From Brevibacillus antibioticus (GTDB lineage: Bacteria; Bacillota; Bacilli; Brevibacillales; Brevibacillaceae), in contig NZ_SZNK01000001.1 in NCBI RefSeq assembly GCF_005217615.1, forward strand, positions 3,898,501-3,962,500: a stretch of 64,000 bases of DNA. Direction: 5' to 3'. Positions 1-7,872 of this stretch are shown here, piece by piece (positions within the stretch are counted from its first letter, which is position 1; every line of letters starts with the position of its first letter). The position numbers were made by a program, and so were the translations under genes. Below the pieces are notes generated by a model. That model was not told the DNA's origin and ran no database searches. It saw only the letters and a list, made by a program, of their open reading frames with translations.

Positions 1-607
1 CTGTCTGTGAGGCACGCAGTGACCCTGTAGAGGTCTCGATTCCGATCACTTTTCCGCCTTTTACCGCAATGCCGCTGACCACGCAGCCAGATAACATCTT
101 CACTCCTTGCAATTGGCAAGCAGTCGCCAAGGCGCGAAGAAGCATTCGATTGTTGATGTGTCCTTCGTACGGCGAATAGATGGCCGCTTGCACTTGATCG
201 GTCAGAAGCGGCTCTACCTCTTTCACTTGCGCTGTATTCGAGAGCCAGTGCACAGCATGTCCCGCTTCTTTTTGCCAACGGTACTTGTCGGCGAGCTGTT
301 GGACTTCCTCCTCATTTAACGCGACGGTCAGTAACCCATCCAGGCTTAGCTGTACGTCTCCACCAGTCAATTCCGCAAGCTCCGCTACCCACTCAGGGTA
401 TAGGGCAAGTGACTCCATGCCCAAATCGAGCATCGGTCCAGGTGCCGTGAATTCCTTCAAAGGAGCAAGCATTCCGGCCGCAGCAGAAGACGCCTGCCCT
501 CCCCATTCGCCTTGCTCAACCAAAGTCACGCTTACCCCGCGCCGTGACAGCTCGTATGCCAAGCTCAATCCGATAATTCCTCCACCCACTACCAGACAAT
601 CACTCAT
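1..607 (-). CDS. thiO: Glycine oxidase ThiO, N-terminal 202 residues (runs off left edge)
   Basis: FAD-dependent glycine oxidase that makes the iminoglycine (dehydroglycine) needed to build the thiazole half of thiamine in aerobic Bacillales. The protein begins MSDCLVVGGGIIGLSLAYEL, with the dinucleotide-binding GGGIIG at residues 8-13, followed by the family-typical stretch ASSAAAGMLAP. The ATG at 607 has a good ribosome-binding site (GGAGAG) and the frame stays open to the window edge. It is the first gene of an operon that must continue beyond the window, probably with thiS, thiG and others (inference). A promoter, TPP riboswitch and terminator lie about 570-800 bases upstream on the same strand, and a pair of large palindromic elements sits between them and the gene. 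A generic D-amino-acid/glycine oxidase role is the alternative, but the riboswitch favours ThiO. Confidence 0.9.
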   Translation of the reverse strand, partial: MSDCLVVGGGIIGLSLAYELSRRGVSVTLVEQGEWGGQASSAAAGMLAPLKEFTAPGPMLDLGMESLALYPEWVAELAELTGGDVQLSLDGLLTVALNEEEVQQLADKYRWQKEAGHAVHWLSNTAQVKEVEPLLTDQVQAAIYSPYEGHINNRMLLRALATACQLQGVKMLSGCVVSGIAVKGGKVIGIETSTGSLRASQT

Positions 608-649
608 CTTTTTCTCTCCTCACCATGTTGACTAAGAACGTCTTGTACG

Positions 650-872
650 TTGCTGTTGTGGCGTGGAGGAAACAGGAGAAAACGCTCAGATTCTAGGGCC
701 ACCCGCTGTAGGACCCTCTGCCCGACTCCATGCAAAAAGCGAAACTGCGTCCAAAGTGGACTCTTCAGGATGTGTATCAGAGGTGGACGCTTAAGAACGT
801 GTTTCGCTTTTTGCATGGAGTCTCGGTCGGTGTCCCTAAGATCTTCGCTTTTTTCTCCTGTTTCCTCTACGA
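650..872 (+). repeat. Nested-palindrome element, copy A1
   Basis: A 220-nt structure with no convincing coding content. The outer arms GAGGAAACAGGAGAAA (666-681) and its exact complement (852-867) pair over 16 bp. The inner arms at 725-745 and 801-821 pair perfectly over 21 bp. An apical stem GCGTCCA/TGGACGC (747-753 with 784-790) closes the centre. The 3' junction carries CTCGGTCGG. Copy A2 at 21976-22200 has the same outer stem, apical stem and junctions but a different, still fully complementary inner stem. It forms a convergent pair with copy B1. It lies in the untranslated leader of the thiamine operon, antisense to that transcript. Confidence 0.85.
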
Positions 873-929
873 GCCTTTCGTGTTATCCGATTCCTAAAGA
901 TTTTTCATTAATGAAGAACGCACTCAGTT

Positions 930-1146
930 ACGCCAGAGAAGAATATTTCCAGACGTAGCGACTTGTGGAGTCCTACCGAGCGGAGAAGGGATTCGCGGGC
1001 AACAGAAACGCAACCGTGCCCGGGCTACGAAGCGGCTACCACTTTTGCGTTTCCCCGCGAATCCCTTCGGAGCGGGCAGTCCCAGCCCCCAGCAGGACGG
1101 AGCCTGGAGCCTAGACTGGAAATATTCTTCTCTCCACTACAGCCAC
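930..1146 (-). repeat. Nested-palindrome element, copy B1
   Basis: Second half of the convergent pair, read on the minus strand. The outer stem is AGAGAAGAATATTTCCAG (935-952) with its exact complement at 1116-1133 (18 bp). The inner stem is 985-999 with 1054-1068 (15 bp), extended by GAAACGCAA/TTGCGTTTC. The junction motifs CTGCCCGCTCCGAAG and CTCGGTAGG are shared with copy B2. The outer edge (GCTGTAGTGGAG on the minus strand) resembles the outer edge of A1 (GCTGTTGTGG), so the A1+B1 unit of about 490 bp has imperfect inverted-repeat ends. Confidence 0.85.
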
Positions 1147-1163
1147 ATGCCCACTTCTTCATA

Positions 1164-1202
1164 ACAAAAAGCCCACCATTTCCCGAGCAGGAAAAGGTGG
1201 GC
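1164..1202 (-). terminator. Intrinsic terminator downstream of the TPP aptamer
   Basis: On the minus strand GCCCACC and GGTGGGC flank a TTTTCC/GGGAAA inner pairing, followed by TTTTTG. It sits about 35 nt after the TPP aptamer and 560 nt before thiO, so it is the likely expression platform for transcriptional attenuation of the thiamine operon. Confidence 0.8.
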
Positions 1203-1239
1203 TACATGCGCATAGGTAACAATCAAGGCGAAAAGCGCT

Positions 1240-1345
1240 GTCTGCCGGCAACCGTATCCCTGCGCCGGCATGATCCGGATCAGGTGCAATGGGTCGATGG
1301 TCGAGCTTCCATCCTCTCAGCCCCGCAAGAAGGACTCCCCAAGTT
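1240..1345 (-). ncRNA. TPP (thiamine pyrophosphate) riboswitch
   Basis: The minus strand carries the conserved THI-box pieces in order: GGGGCTGAGAGGATGG, GACCCATTG, and CTGATCCGGATCATGCCGGC followed by GCAGGGA. These are the pyrimidine- and pyrophosphate-sensing helices of TPP aptamers. The aptamer lies between a sigma-A promoter and an intrinsic terminator, ahead of thiO. High thiamine pyrophosphate is expected to favour termination. Confidence 0.93.
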
Positions 1346-1372
1346 GCTTGTTCATTATGATATTCCTTTGTA

Positions 1373-1402
1373 AGTATAGTCCTGTTTGCAGCTCTCTGAC
1401 AA
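1373..1402 (-). promoter_or_regulatory. Probable sigma-A promoter of the thiamine operon
   Basis: On the minus strand TTGTCA (1402-1397) and TATACT (1378-1373) are separated by 18 bp, just upstream of the TPP riboswitch. The transcript would start near position 1366. Confidence 0.65.
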
Positions 1403-1415
1403 GCACGTCCGCTGG

Positions 1416-3005
1416 TTAATCCTCATCCTTCACATCGTAGCTCTCTGGAATCGGCTCATGACGTGCGGCATCCTCGAACTCCTGGAGCTTGCGAATTTCT
1501 TCCAGATGATGATTGAATTGCTCTTTATTAATGATGTACTCATTGCCGTCATGAACAGCACGGATGCGTCCCTGCTTGATTTTTTCCATAATAAACGTCT
1601 CAGGAAGCTCCAAATAGGCAGCTGTCTCCTCAACGGTCAAATACGTCTTATTCTCGCGCAATCTAGCCTCCAGTTCCGCTTTCTGCCGCTCATAGCCCGG
1701 CTTGCCCAGCAAGGCAAACATATTGGCTTTGTACGCCTCCACCCCTGGCTGATCAAACGGATTGACGCCCAGCAAATAGCCGCTGATTCCGCATGCCTTT
1801 TCAAAAAAGTAAATCAGTCCACCAAGATAGTAAGCTGACGCCTCCGGTATTTCCACAAGCAGATTCGGTACGCCGCCGTCCACATGGGCCAGCACCGTTC
1901 CCTCGAAAGCTTTTTTATTGACATATCCCATTCGTTTGCCAGTTAAAAAATTCAATCCATCGACGTCAGCAGGGTCCTCCTGGACAGTCAAATCCACAGC
2001 GGGCTTCGTCACAGAAACAACGGTCTCAAACAAATGCCTCATGCCGTCCTGTATGTATTGGCCCAACGAATGCAAGTCCGTTGAAAACTCGGCAGAGGCT
2101 GGAAAAATTCCTTTGCCATCCTTGCCCTCCGATTCCCCGAAGAGCTGCTTCCACCATTCCGCAAAGTAGCGAAACTGCGGCTCATAGCTGACCAACAGCT
2201 CCACTGTCTTGCCTTTTCGATAGAGTGCATTGCGAATCGCCGCATACAGATAGCACGGATTGTCACGCAGATCCATGACCATATAGCGTTCGCGTGCATC
2301 CTTGGCACCTCGCATGAGTGCATCCATGTTCGCCCCGCTTACAGCGATCGGCAACAGCCCAACCGCGGTCAGGACTGAATATCGCCCACCGATATCATCC
2401 GGAATGACAAAGCACTCATAGCCCTCGTCATCCGCCAGTTTTTTCAAGGCTCCCCGTTGTTTATCCGTCGTAATGTAAATTCGCTTTTTGGCCTCTTCAC
2501 GTCCATACTTCTTTTCCAGCCATTCCCGAAATAGTCGAAACGCGATAGCGGGCTCAGTCGTCGTGCCCGATTTTGAGATGACGTTGACGGACACATTTTT
2601 TCCTTCTAATACGTCCATTAGATGAGAGATATAAATCGGACTAATATTGTTGCCCACAAAATAAATCTCCGGGAAACGTCGCTTGGACTTCGGCAGCAAA
2701 TTGTAGAAGCTGTGGCCCAAAATGTCAAGCACCGCTTTTGCCCCTAGATACGAGCCTCCGATGCCAATCACCAGAAGCACATCCGAATCGGATTGAATCC
2801 GTGCTGACGCTTGGCGAATTCGCTCATACTCGTCCCGGTCGTATTGTTCCGGCCAATCGACCCAACCAAGATAATCATTGCCGGGTCCAGTCCTTGAATG
2901 AAGCATGTGATGCGCAATTTCGATCGCTGGAGATAGCTGCTCCCACTCATGCTGTTTGACAAAGGCTCGAGCGTTGGCGTAATCAAAGCGAATCGTTTTG
3001 TTCAT
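1416..3005 (-). CDS. pgi: Glucose-6-phosphate isomerase with C-terminal helix-turn-helix extension
   Basis: Interconverts glucose-6-phosphate and fructose-6-phosphate in glycolysis. The two sugar-isomerase (SIS) regions are clear: [11 protein letters not shown] near residues 81-91, [10 protein letters not shown] near 144-153, and [12 protein letters not shown] close to the end of the catalytic part. Typical Bacillus enzymes end at about 450 residues; this one has 529. The extra C-terminal segment (about 451-529) contains [18 protein letters not shown] and [18 protein letters not shown], which read like an excisionase/MerR-type DNA-binding motif followed by an acidic tail. There is no frameshift, so the fusion is real in this sequence. 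The gene appears monocistronic and diverges from the efflux operon to its right. The catalytic call is secure; the tail function is unknown. Confidence 0.93.
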   Translation of the reverse strand: MNKTIRFDYANARAFVKQHEWEQLSPAIEIAHHMLHSRTGPGNDYLGWVDWPEQYDRDEYERIRQASARIQSDSDVLLVIGIGGSYLGAKAVLDILGHSFYNLLPKSKRRFPEIYFVGNNISPIYISHLMDVLEGKNVSVNVISKSGTTTEPAIAFRLFREWLEKKYGREEAKKRIYITTDKQRGALKKLADDEGYECFVIPDDIGGRYSVLTAVGLLPIAVSGANMDALMRGAKDARERYMVMDLRDNPCYLYAAIRNALYRKGKTVELLVSYEPQFRYFAEWWKQLFGESEGKDGKGIFPASAEFSTDLHSLGQYIQDGMRHLFETVVSVTKPAVDLTVQEDPADVDGLNFLTGKRMGYVNKKAFEGTVLAHVDGGVPNLLVEIPEASAYYLGGLIYFFEKACGISGYLLGVNPFDQPGVEAYKANMFALLGKPGYERQKAELEARLRENKTYLTVEETAAYLELPETFIMEKIKQGRIRAVHDGNEYIINKEQFNHHLEEIRKLQEFEDAARHEPIPESYDVKDED

Positions 3006-3215
3006 AGCTCCCCTCCGAGGAACGTCATCCCATCTCTTTCTATGATATCACGGCAATTGGCGGCAAAGAACTTTCCGACAAAACGTATTAACATGCGCTC
3101 AATTATGTCCAAAATGTGAACATTCGTCATTTCATGTTACCTTTTTCCAGTACTAGCGTAAAACCCTTTCGAGCAATGAAATAATATGGTTCTTACCAAA
3201 GCAAGGAGAATGAAC

Positions 3216-4493
3216 ATGAAAAAACGATGGTGGATCATCGGTTCCGTCGTAGTCCTCCTCGGCATCGGGGGCGTTGCGCTTTCCATGTTAGGATCGCAAC
3301 AAGCTATGGGAATGCCTGTCAACATCGGCGCACCAACGAAATCAGCTTTGGAAAGCAAGGTTTTGACATCAGGTCTCGTCACCGTAGAAGACAAGCTCAA
3401 ACAGTACGCCAACGTCACTGGAACCTTACGTGAGTTTGTCGTCAAAGAAGGCGACAAGGTGAAAAAGGGACAAGTGATCGCAAAAATCGACACGTCCGAT
3501 GTCAATAGCCGAATCCTCGAGATGGAAGCACAAATGGAATTGGCCAAAGCCAACCTCGCCAAGGCACAAATCGGCAACGAGCCGGAGGAAGTCGCACAGG
3601 ACCAAGAACGTGTCTCCCAAGCCCAACGTGAATACGATGCAGCCAAGCGGGAATATGATCGCATGAATCAATTATTCACTTCTGGCGCTTCTACCCAGCA
3701 AGAGCTGGACAAGGTGAAATCACAAATGGATAGTGCTCTATCTACGTTGAATGTCGCCAAGCAACAGCTCGCTCTCAAGCAAAAGGGGCCACGCAAGGAG
3801 GACATTGCCGCACAGCAGGCCCAAATCAACAAGCTGAATGTAGAAAAAGCACAGCTGAATAAAGAACGAGTCCAAAGCGTCGTCGTAGCACCTATGGATG
3901 GAACTGTCATTGGCGTTGCTGCTGATAACGGTCAATACGTCAACAAGGGAACGGAAATCTTGACCCTTGCCAATCTGAACAATCTGTTGATTGAAGCAGA
4001 CATCAACGAATCCGATGTCAACAAGCTCAAAATCGGACAGTCTGCCACGATTGAAGGTGTGACACTCGGAAAGAAAAAGCTGAATGCGGAAGTAGCTCGC
4101 ATCTCCCCAACCGCGACCACTACTGCCACCAAGTCGGGGCAAGGTGAAAAAACACGCGTCAAAGTCACCCTCAAGCCATCTGGAGATCTATCTGCTTTGA
4201 AGCCTGGCTTCCATGTGGACATCAACATCTCCGTCGAAAAAATCGATAATGCCTTGCAAGTACCAATCGAAGCTGTGCAGCAAGATGCTGACGGCAGCAC
4301 CTTTGTCTGGGTATCTGCTGATGGTGTTGCGAAAAAGCAGAAGGTCGAAACCGGTATGGAAAATGAGTTGTTCACCCACGTCAAGTCTGGACTTAACGGT
4401 GATGAGCAAGTGATCTTAGGCCCTGTCGAATCCCTGACTGAAGGAGCACCTGTCATGCCGATGAGTGGCGGCGGCGCACCAATGGGTATGTAA
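3216..4493 (+). CDS. Membrane-fusion (HlyD/RND-type) subunit of a YknX-like ABC exporter
   Basis: Extracytoplasmic adaptor protein of an efflux ABC system, 425 residues. Chosen start ATG at 3216 has AAGGAG seven bases upstream; earlier in-frame ATGs at 3186 and 3210 lack proper spacing. An N-terminal membrane anchor (about residues 5-25) is followed by a biotinyl-lipoyl-like segment (REFVVKEGDKVKKGQVIAKI), a long alpha-helical hairpin rich in Lys/Glu/Gln, the return lipoyl strand (VVAPMDGTVIGVAADNGQYV), then beta-barrel domains and a Gly/Met-rich tail. The ATPase and permease genes follow, as in Bacillus yknX-yknY-yknZ. The substrate is not visible; YknWXYZ of B. subtilis protects against the SdpC toxin. 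Confidence 0.88.
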   Translation: MKKRWWIIGSVVVLLGIGGVALSMLGSQQAMGMPVNIGAPTKSALESKVLTSGLVTVEDKLKQYANVTGTLREFVVKEGDKVKKGQVIAKIDTSDVNSRILEMEAQMELAKANLAKAQIGNEPEEVAQDQERVSQAQREYDAAKREYDRMNQLFTSGASTQQELDKVKSQMDSALSTLNVAKQQLALKQKGPRKEDIAAQQAQINKLNVEKAQLNKERVQSVVVAPMDGTVIGVAADNGQYVNKGTEILTLANLNNLLIEADINESDVNKLKIGQSATIEGVTLGKKKLNAEVARISPTATTTATKSGQGEKTRVKVTLKPSGDLSALKPGFHVDINISVEKIDNALQVPIEAVQQDADGSTFVWVSADGVAKKQKVETGMENELFTHVKSGLNGDEQVILGPVESLTEGAPVMPMSGGGAPMGM

Positions 4494-4519
4494 CACGTAA
4501 AGAAGGAGGTCAGCCGACG

Positions 4520-5239
4520 ATGCTTCATGTAGAAGGCTTGACGAAAGCATACAAGACGGGTGATTCCGTACTGCCCATCTTAAAAGGTGTCTCCCTACTG
4601 GTGGAACAAGGCGAATTCGTTGCCATCATGGGGCCATCGGGATCAGGGAAGTCGACGTTTATGAACATGTTGGGTTGTCTGGATCGTCCAGATTCGGGTT
4701 CGTACATGCTAGACGGCATTGAGGTCAGCAGCCTGAAGGATACGGAGCTCGCCGTTGTTCGCAACCAAAAGATCGGCTTTGTGTTCCAATCATTTAATCT
4801 GCTCGCCCGCTCTAGCTCCTTACACAATGTAGAGCTGCCGATGATGTACGCGAATGTCAGCCGCTCAGAACGGCGCAAACGGGCTACAGAAGCACTCAAA
4901 CGCGTGGGACTGGCTGAACGCATGGACCATAAACCAACGCAACTATCCGGTGGTCAAAAACAGCGTGTAGCGATTGCCAGAGCACTGGTCAATAAGCCAG
5001 CCATCCTGCTGGCAGACGAACCGACGGGAAATCTGGACAGCCGCTCCGGGGTCGAAATCATGGCCATGTTTCAGGAGCTGCATGCGCAGGGCGTTACGAT
5101 CATTCTCGTTACCCACGAATTAGACATCGCCCAGCACGCTGAGCGAATTGTGACATTCAAGGATGGTGTGATCATTCGCGATGAAAAGGTTACGGAGCGG
5201 ATATTCTCCAAGCCGTCTGACGAGGTGATTGTCACATGA
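4520..5239 (+). CDS. ABC transporter ATPase, MacB/LolD/YknY family
   Basis: A 239-residue nucleotide-binding subunit with Walker A GPSGSGKST (residues 38-46), Q-loop VFQSFNLL, signature LSGGQKQRVAIARAL, Walker B ILLADEPTGNLD and an H-loop VTHE. These are hallmarks of the LolD/FtsE-like subfamily that powers mechanotransmission exporters. The start ATG has an excellent AGAAGGAGG site. It lies 26 bases after the adaptor gene and overlaps the permease start by four bases (ATGA), so translation is probably coupled. Confidence 0.95.
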   Translation: MLHVEGLTKAYKTGDSVLPILKGVSLLVEQGEFVAIMGPSGSGKSTFMNMLGCLDRPDSGSYMLDGIEVSSLKDTELAVVRNQKIGFVFQSFNLLARSSSLHNVELPMMYANVSRSERRKRATEALKRVGLAERMDHKPTQLSGGQKQRVAIARALVNKPAILLADEPTGNLDSRSGVEIMAMFQELHAQGVTIILVTHELDIAQHAERIVTFKDGVIIRDEKVTERIFSKPSDEVIVT

Positions 5240-6423
5240 ATTTTATGGAAAGCTTTAACACCGCCGTGGAGGGCATCTGGGCGAATAAAATGCGCTCGAT
5301 CTTGACCATGCTCGGGATCATCATCGGGATTACCTCCGTCATTGTCGTTACGGCACTCGGTGAAGGTGGACAGAAAGCCATCAACGAAGAGATGGAAAAG
5401 TTCGGGCAAAATACGTTTAACGTCTTCATCAATTGGGAGACAAAACAAGAGATAGCCTCAGAAGATATGACCGTGGAAGATACCGAGGTACTCGGCAGGA
5501 TTAGTCCTGCCATCGAATACATCGTGCCTTCCAACTCCAGTACGATTGATTTGAAGGGTCCGAAAAAAGAAGAGCGCGTCAACCTCACTGCCTCCACTGC
5601 TGATTATTTTTCGATGCAATCAACATTGAAGGTGGCAAAAGGGCGACTTTTCAACGAGGTAGATGACAAAGAGCAACGTGCTGTCATCGTCCTGGAGGAA
5701 CCTCTTGCTCAAAAGCTGTTCGGTCAAATGAGCCCGATTGGTCAGCGTGTTCGCTGGGGGAATCAATCTCTCGTCGTAATCGGGACGTACACGGAAGAGA
5801 AATTCAAGTTCGATATGGCAACGAGCTATGGAGCGATTATTCCCATCCGTTACGAAATGAGCCTGCAGGAAGAGCCTTCCGTCCAAATGATCATGGGAAA
5901 AGCGATCGACAAAGCCTCTGTCGAACCAGCCATGCAGCAGGTCAAACAGTACTTGAGCCGCAAGCATCAAAAGGAAGACCATTACAGAGTTCGCAGTATG
6001 CAAGAATCCATGGATCAATTTAATCAAATGACGGGCACCTTGACGCTGATCTTCAGTATCATCGCAGGCATCTCGCTTGTGGTTGGCGGCGTCGGCGTTA
6101 TGAACATCATGCTCGTATCCGTGACAGAGCGTACTCGCGAAATCGGGATTCGCAAAGCATTAGGGGCACGCCGACGAGATATTTTGATTCAGTTTTTGAT
6201 TGAATCGGTCATCGTCTGCTTGATCGGTGGATTGATCGGGGTGTTGTTCGGCCTTGGTATCGCTTCGATCATCGCCTATTTTGCAAAGTTGCCACCACTT
6301 ATGTCCTGGAACAGCGTGTTTATCGCATTCGGCTTCTCCAGTGCCATCGGTATTTTCTTCGGCCTCTATCCGGCCAACAAGGCAGCGAAGCTCGATCCAA
6401 TCGAAGCACTGCGTTACGAATAA
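5236..6423 (+). CDS. MacB/FtsX-type ABC permease (YknZ-like)
   Basis: A 395-residue integral membrane subunit. The order is typical of MacB: one N-terminal transmembrane helix (SILTMLGIIIGITSVIVVTA), a large extracytoplasmic domain of about 200 residues, then three C-terminal helices forming the FtsX domain with the conserved GGVGVMNIMLVSVTERTREI and GIRKALGARRRDI. The start overlaps the ATPase stop as ATGA. Together with the two preceding genes it forms a complete tripartite exporter. B. subtilis YknZ is 397 residues, almost identical in length. The physiological substrate cannot be read from the sequence. Confidence 0.94.
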   Translation: MNFMESFNTAVEGIWANKMRSILTMLGIIIGITSVIVVTALGEGGQKAINEEMEKFGQNTFNVFINWETKQEIASEDMTVEDTEVLGRISPAIEYIVPSNSSTIDLKGPKKEERVNLTASTADYFSMQSTLKVAKGRLFNEVDDKEQRAVIVLEEPLAQKLFGQMSPIGQRVRWGNQSLVVIGTYTEEKFKFDMATSYGAIIPIRYEMSLQEEPSVQMIMGKAIDKASVEPAMQQVKQYLSRKHQKEDHYRVRSMQESMDQFNQMTGTLTLIFSIIAGISLVVGGVGVMNIMLVSVTERTREIGIRKALGARRRDILIQFLIESVIVCLIGGLIGVLFGLGIASIIAYFAKLPPLMSWNSVFIAFGFSSAIGIFFGLYPANKAAKLDPIEALRYE

Positions 6424-6454
6424 TGAAAAATGGCTAGCCATTTTTTCTTTCCTT

Positions 6455-6500
6455 GAAAAAAAACAAGCACCTGTAAGCTCTCTGGCTACAGGTGCTTGTT
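6455..6500. terminator. Bidirectional intrinsic terminator
   Basis: The hairpin arms AAGCACCTGTA and TACAGGTGCTT are flanked by A-runs on the left and a short T-run on the right. The eight-base T-run on the minus strand makes it strongest for the small convergent gene at 6500-6676; it also closes the exporter operon. Confidence 0.8.
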
Positions 6501-6676
6501 TATGTTGGCAACGTATCTGTTACCAGCTTCAAAAGAAAAAAAAGCGCAATCCCCACGCTCGCGACTGTCCACCAGAGCGGCTTGCTGTCAGCCTTTTCTG
6601 CCTTGTAGATCCCGATTAACTTCCAGGTCCCTACTGCCACACACAAAAGGCTAAACAGGAGCAGGATTGTCCCCAT
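6500..6676 (-). CDS. Small membrane protein (58 aa), unknown
   Basis: A short gene with a very good GAGGGAG ribosome-binding site directly before its ATG. The protein has two hydrophobic segments: ILLLFSLLCVAVGTW near the N-terminus and TVASVGIALFFLLKLV near the C-terminus, with a charged middle (IYKAEKADSKPLW), so it is probably a two-helix membrane protein. Its stop lies beside the terminator hairpin at 6455-6500. I do not recognise a family. It heads left beside two other small minus-strand genes. Confidence 0.65.
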   Translation of the reverse strand: MGTILLLFSLLCVAVGTWKLIGIYKAEKADSKPLWWTVASVGIALFFLLKLVTDTLPT

Positions 6677-6724
6677 GATCTCCCTCCCCTCACTCCTAGC
6701 TATATGGGAATGAGAGAGAAAAAA

Positions 6725-6871
6725 TCACTTCTTCGGGTCCTTTTTGCCCAATCGACCGAGGACCATCCGGCCCCGTTCCTTGATGGACTCGTCCTTGATA
6801 TCTTGTTGACGCTTTTTCATCAAACCGTTTTTCGAAGTATCCGGTCGGTCCGTTTGCCGTCCATCTCGCAT
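6725..6871 (-). CDS. Small basic protein (48 aa), unknown
   Basis: Very hydrophilic and rich in Lys, Arg and Asp: it starts MRDGRQTDRPDTSKNGLMKK and ends LGRLGKKDPKK. Its ATG overlaps the stop of the upstream YqkE-like gene by one base (TAATG), a classic arrangement for coupled translation. It has no membrane segment or obvious domain. Because there is no separate ribosome-binding site needed, the overlap is the main support. It could be a spore-associated or nucleic-acid-binding small protein, but nothing shows this directly. Confidence 0.55.
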   Translation of the reverse strand: MRDGRQTDRPDTSKNGLMKKRQQDIKDESIKERGRMVLGRLGKKDPKK

Positions 6872-7143
6872 TAGCTGTACTTGCCTCCGCCTTTTTTCTC
6901 GTAATCGTTTAAAAGCTCACCAAAGCTCTTGTTGCGCTCGCGTTCTTCTTGCTCACGGCGCTTTTGTTCAGCTGCTTCCTTTTCTTTGCGCTCGCCTTCT
7001 GTCTTCATGTCTTTTTCAAGCTGCTTGAGTGCTCCGAGCGCATCTGCATTCAGCATATCCTTCAAACTGTTCAATCCGCTTTTCGCGTCTGTCGTAGTTG
7101 TTGTCTCTGGTTGACGCTGTGGTTTTCGTTGTTTTTTTGCCAT
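6871..7143 (-). CDS. YqkE/DUF3886-like protein (about 90 aa)
   Basis: Highly charged small protein: a short Lys/Gln-rich N-terminus, then LKDMLNADALGALKQLEKDM, then a long Glu/Arg/Lys helix that is probably a coiled coil, ending NKSFGELLNDYEKKGGGKY. The core LKDML plus NKSFGELLN pattern matches the B. subtilis YqkE family as I remember it. The ATG at 7143 is preceded by GGGTGG; a GTG at 7155 would add four residues. It overlaps the 48-residue gene downstream. Function is unknown in the family. It diverges from sspK. Confidence 0.7.
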   Translation of the reverse strand: MAKKQRKPQRQPETTTTTDAKSGLNSLKDMLNADALGALKQLEKDMKTEGERKEKEAAEQKRREQEERERNKSFGELLNDYEKKGGGKYS

Positions 7144-7180
7144 TTGAATTGCCACCCTTTCCCTATCCTCATTCTGTCCT

Positions 7181-7209
7181 CATTCTCTGGCCCCATCCGG
7201 GTCATACTA
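7181..7209 (+). promoter_or_regulatory. Candidate sigma-G (forespore) promoter of sspK
   Basis: CATTC, a 17-bp gap and CATACTA (7203-7209) approximate the sigma-G consensus (GHATR, 17-18 bp, CATNNTA). It is placed 32 bases before the sspK start. Forespore expression is expected for a small acid-soluble spore protein. Confidence 0.45.
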
Positions 7210-7240
7210 TCTTCATCTTTCACAAAGAGGAGGACATCAC

Positions 7241-7372
7241 ATGGTTCGCAACAAAGAAAAAGATTTTGGAAAAACCGCTGAAATCCGAGGACCCAAAGCC
7301 CAATCCGAGGCTGTCCGTTCTGACGGCTCCATTAATAGTGAACCACAAGAAAGGCTAAAAGAAAACCGCTAA
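7241..7372 (+). CDS. sspK: Small acid-soluble spore protein K (SspK family)
   Basis: A 43-residue protein starting MVRNKEKDFG and ending SDGSINSEPQERLKENR. The MVRNKxKxF start and the DGSIN-S-PQERL end match the minor spore protein SspK of Bacillus. These proteins accumulate in the forespore core. The start ATG has a strong GAGGAGG site seven bases upstream, a sigma-G-like promoter precedes it and an intrinsic terminator follows, so it is monocistronic. Confidence 0.85.
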   Translation: MVRNKEKDFGKTAEIRGPKAQSEAVRSDGSINSEPQERLKENR

Positions 7373-7381
7373 CAAAAAAAC

Positions 7382-7413
7382 CGCCGGGCAGCCATTATGC
7401 TCGGCGATTTTTA
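7382..7413 (+). terminator. Intrinsic terminator of sspK
   Basis: CGCCGGGCA and TGCTCGGCG form a short hairpin followed by ATTTTT. Confidence 0.75.
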
Positions 7414-7460
7414 CTCTTTATAAAGTGTCCGGGGAATATGACTTTGTTAATGCCGGATCA

Positions 7461-7737
7461 CTATGATTTTGGTCCGAAGATCAGCGCTGCTTGCTTTAAA
7501 ATATCGTTTTCCATCTTCAATCGTTGATTTTCCTTACGTAGCCCCATCAGTTCCGTTTGTTCTGCTGTTCGGTTGTCCTTTTCTTTAAAGACCCTGAAGT
7601 TCTACTTTATTTGACCCAACGGCCAAACGCAGATGCACCCAGATCATATTCTTTTAAAATATCTGCACGAGGTTTGCCATTCTCATAAAGCTGAACCATC
7701 TGCTGTTTGAACTCGTCTGTAAATGACCGACACTCAC
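7461..7737 (-). pseudogene. Relic of an IS3-family transposase orfA
   Basis: In the minus direction one frame reads RSFTDEFKQQMVQLYENG then KPRADILKEYDLGASAFG and RWVK, then hits a stop. A shifted frame resumes with FKEKDNRTAEQTELMGLRKE and NQRLKMENDILKQAALIFGP. That is the helix-turn-helix plus leucine-zipper layout of IS3-type (IS150-like) OrfA. A premature stop and a frameshift or small deletion break it between the two halves, and no orfB (DDE integrase) follows. It marks an old insertion at the edge of the low-GC patch that runs to about 9.4 kb. Confidence 0.8.
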
Positions 7738-7872
7738 CTAATTCAGTGTAGCCATCCAATTAGGATCACATTTTTTTGGGGGACGGGTTGTTATTTTACT
7801 CCGAAATTTTCCTTGTTAAGTGAAGAGGCAAACAAAACTTTTGTCTCAACTACTTTTAGGGAGGTTTTATGT

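Noticed and set aside
650..872. Nested palindromes as simple rho-independent terminators
   Set aside because: They are 200-230 nt long, have two nested stems with conserved junctions and no adjoining T-run; normal terminators are present separately nearby.
650..1373. Open frames across the A1/B1 repeats (for example 650-958 and 963-1373, plus strand)
   Set aside because: They follow the palindromes, have no ribosome-binding sites or family features, and the second one crosses the TPP riboswitch on the wrong strand.
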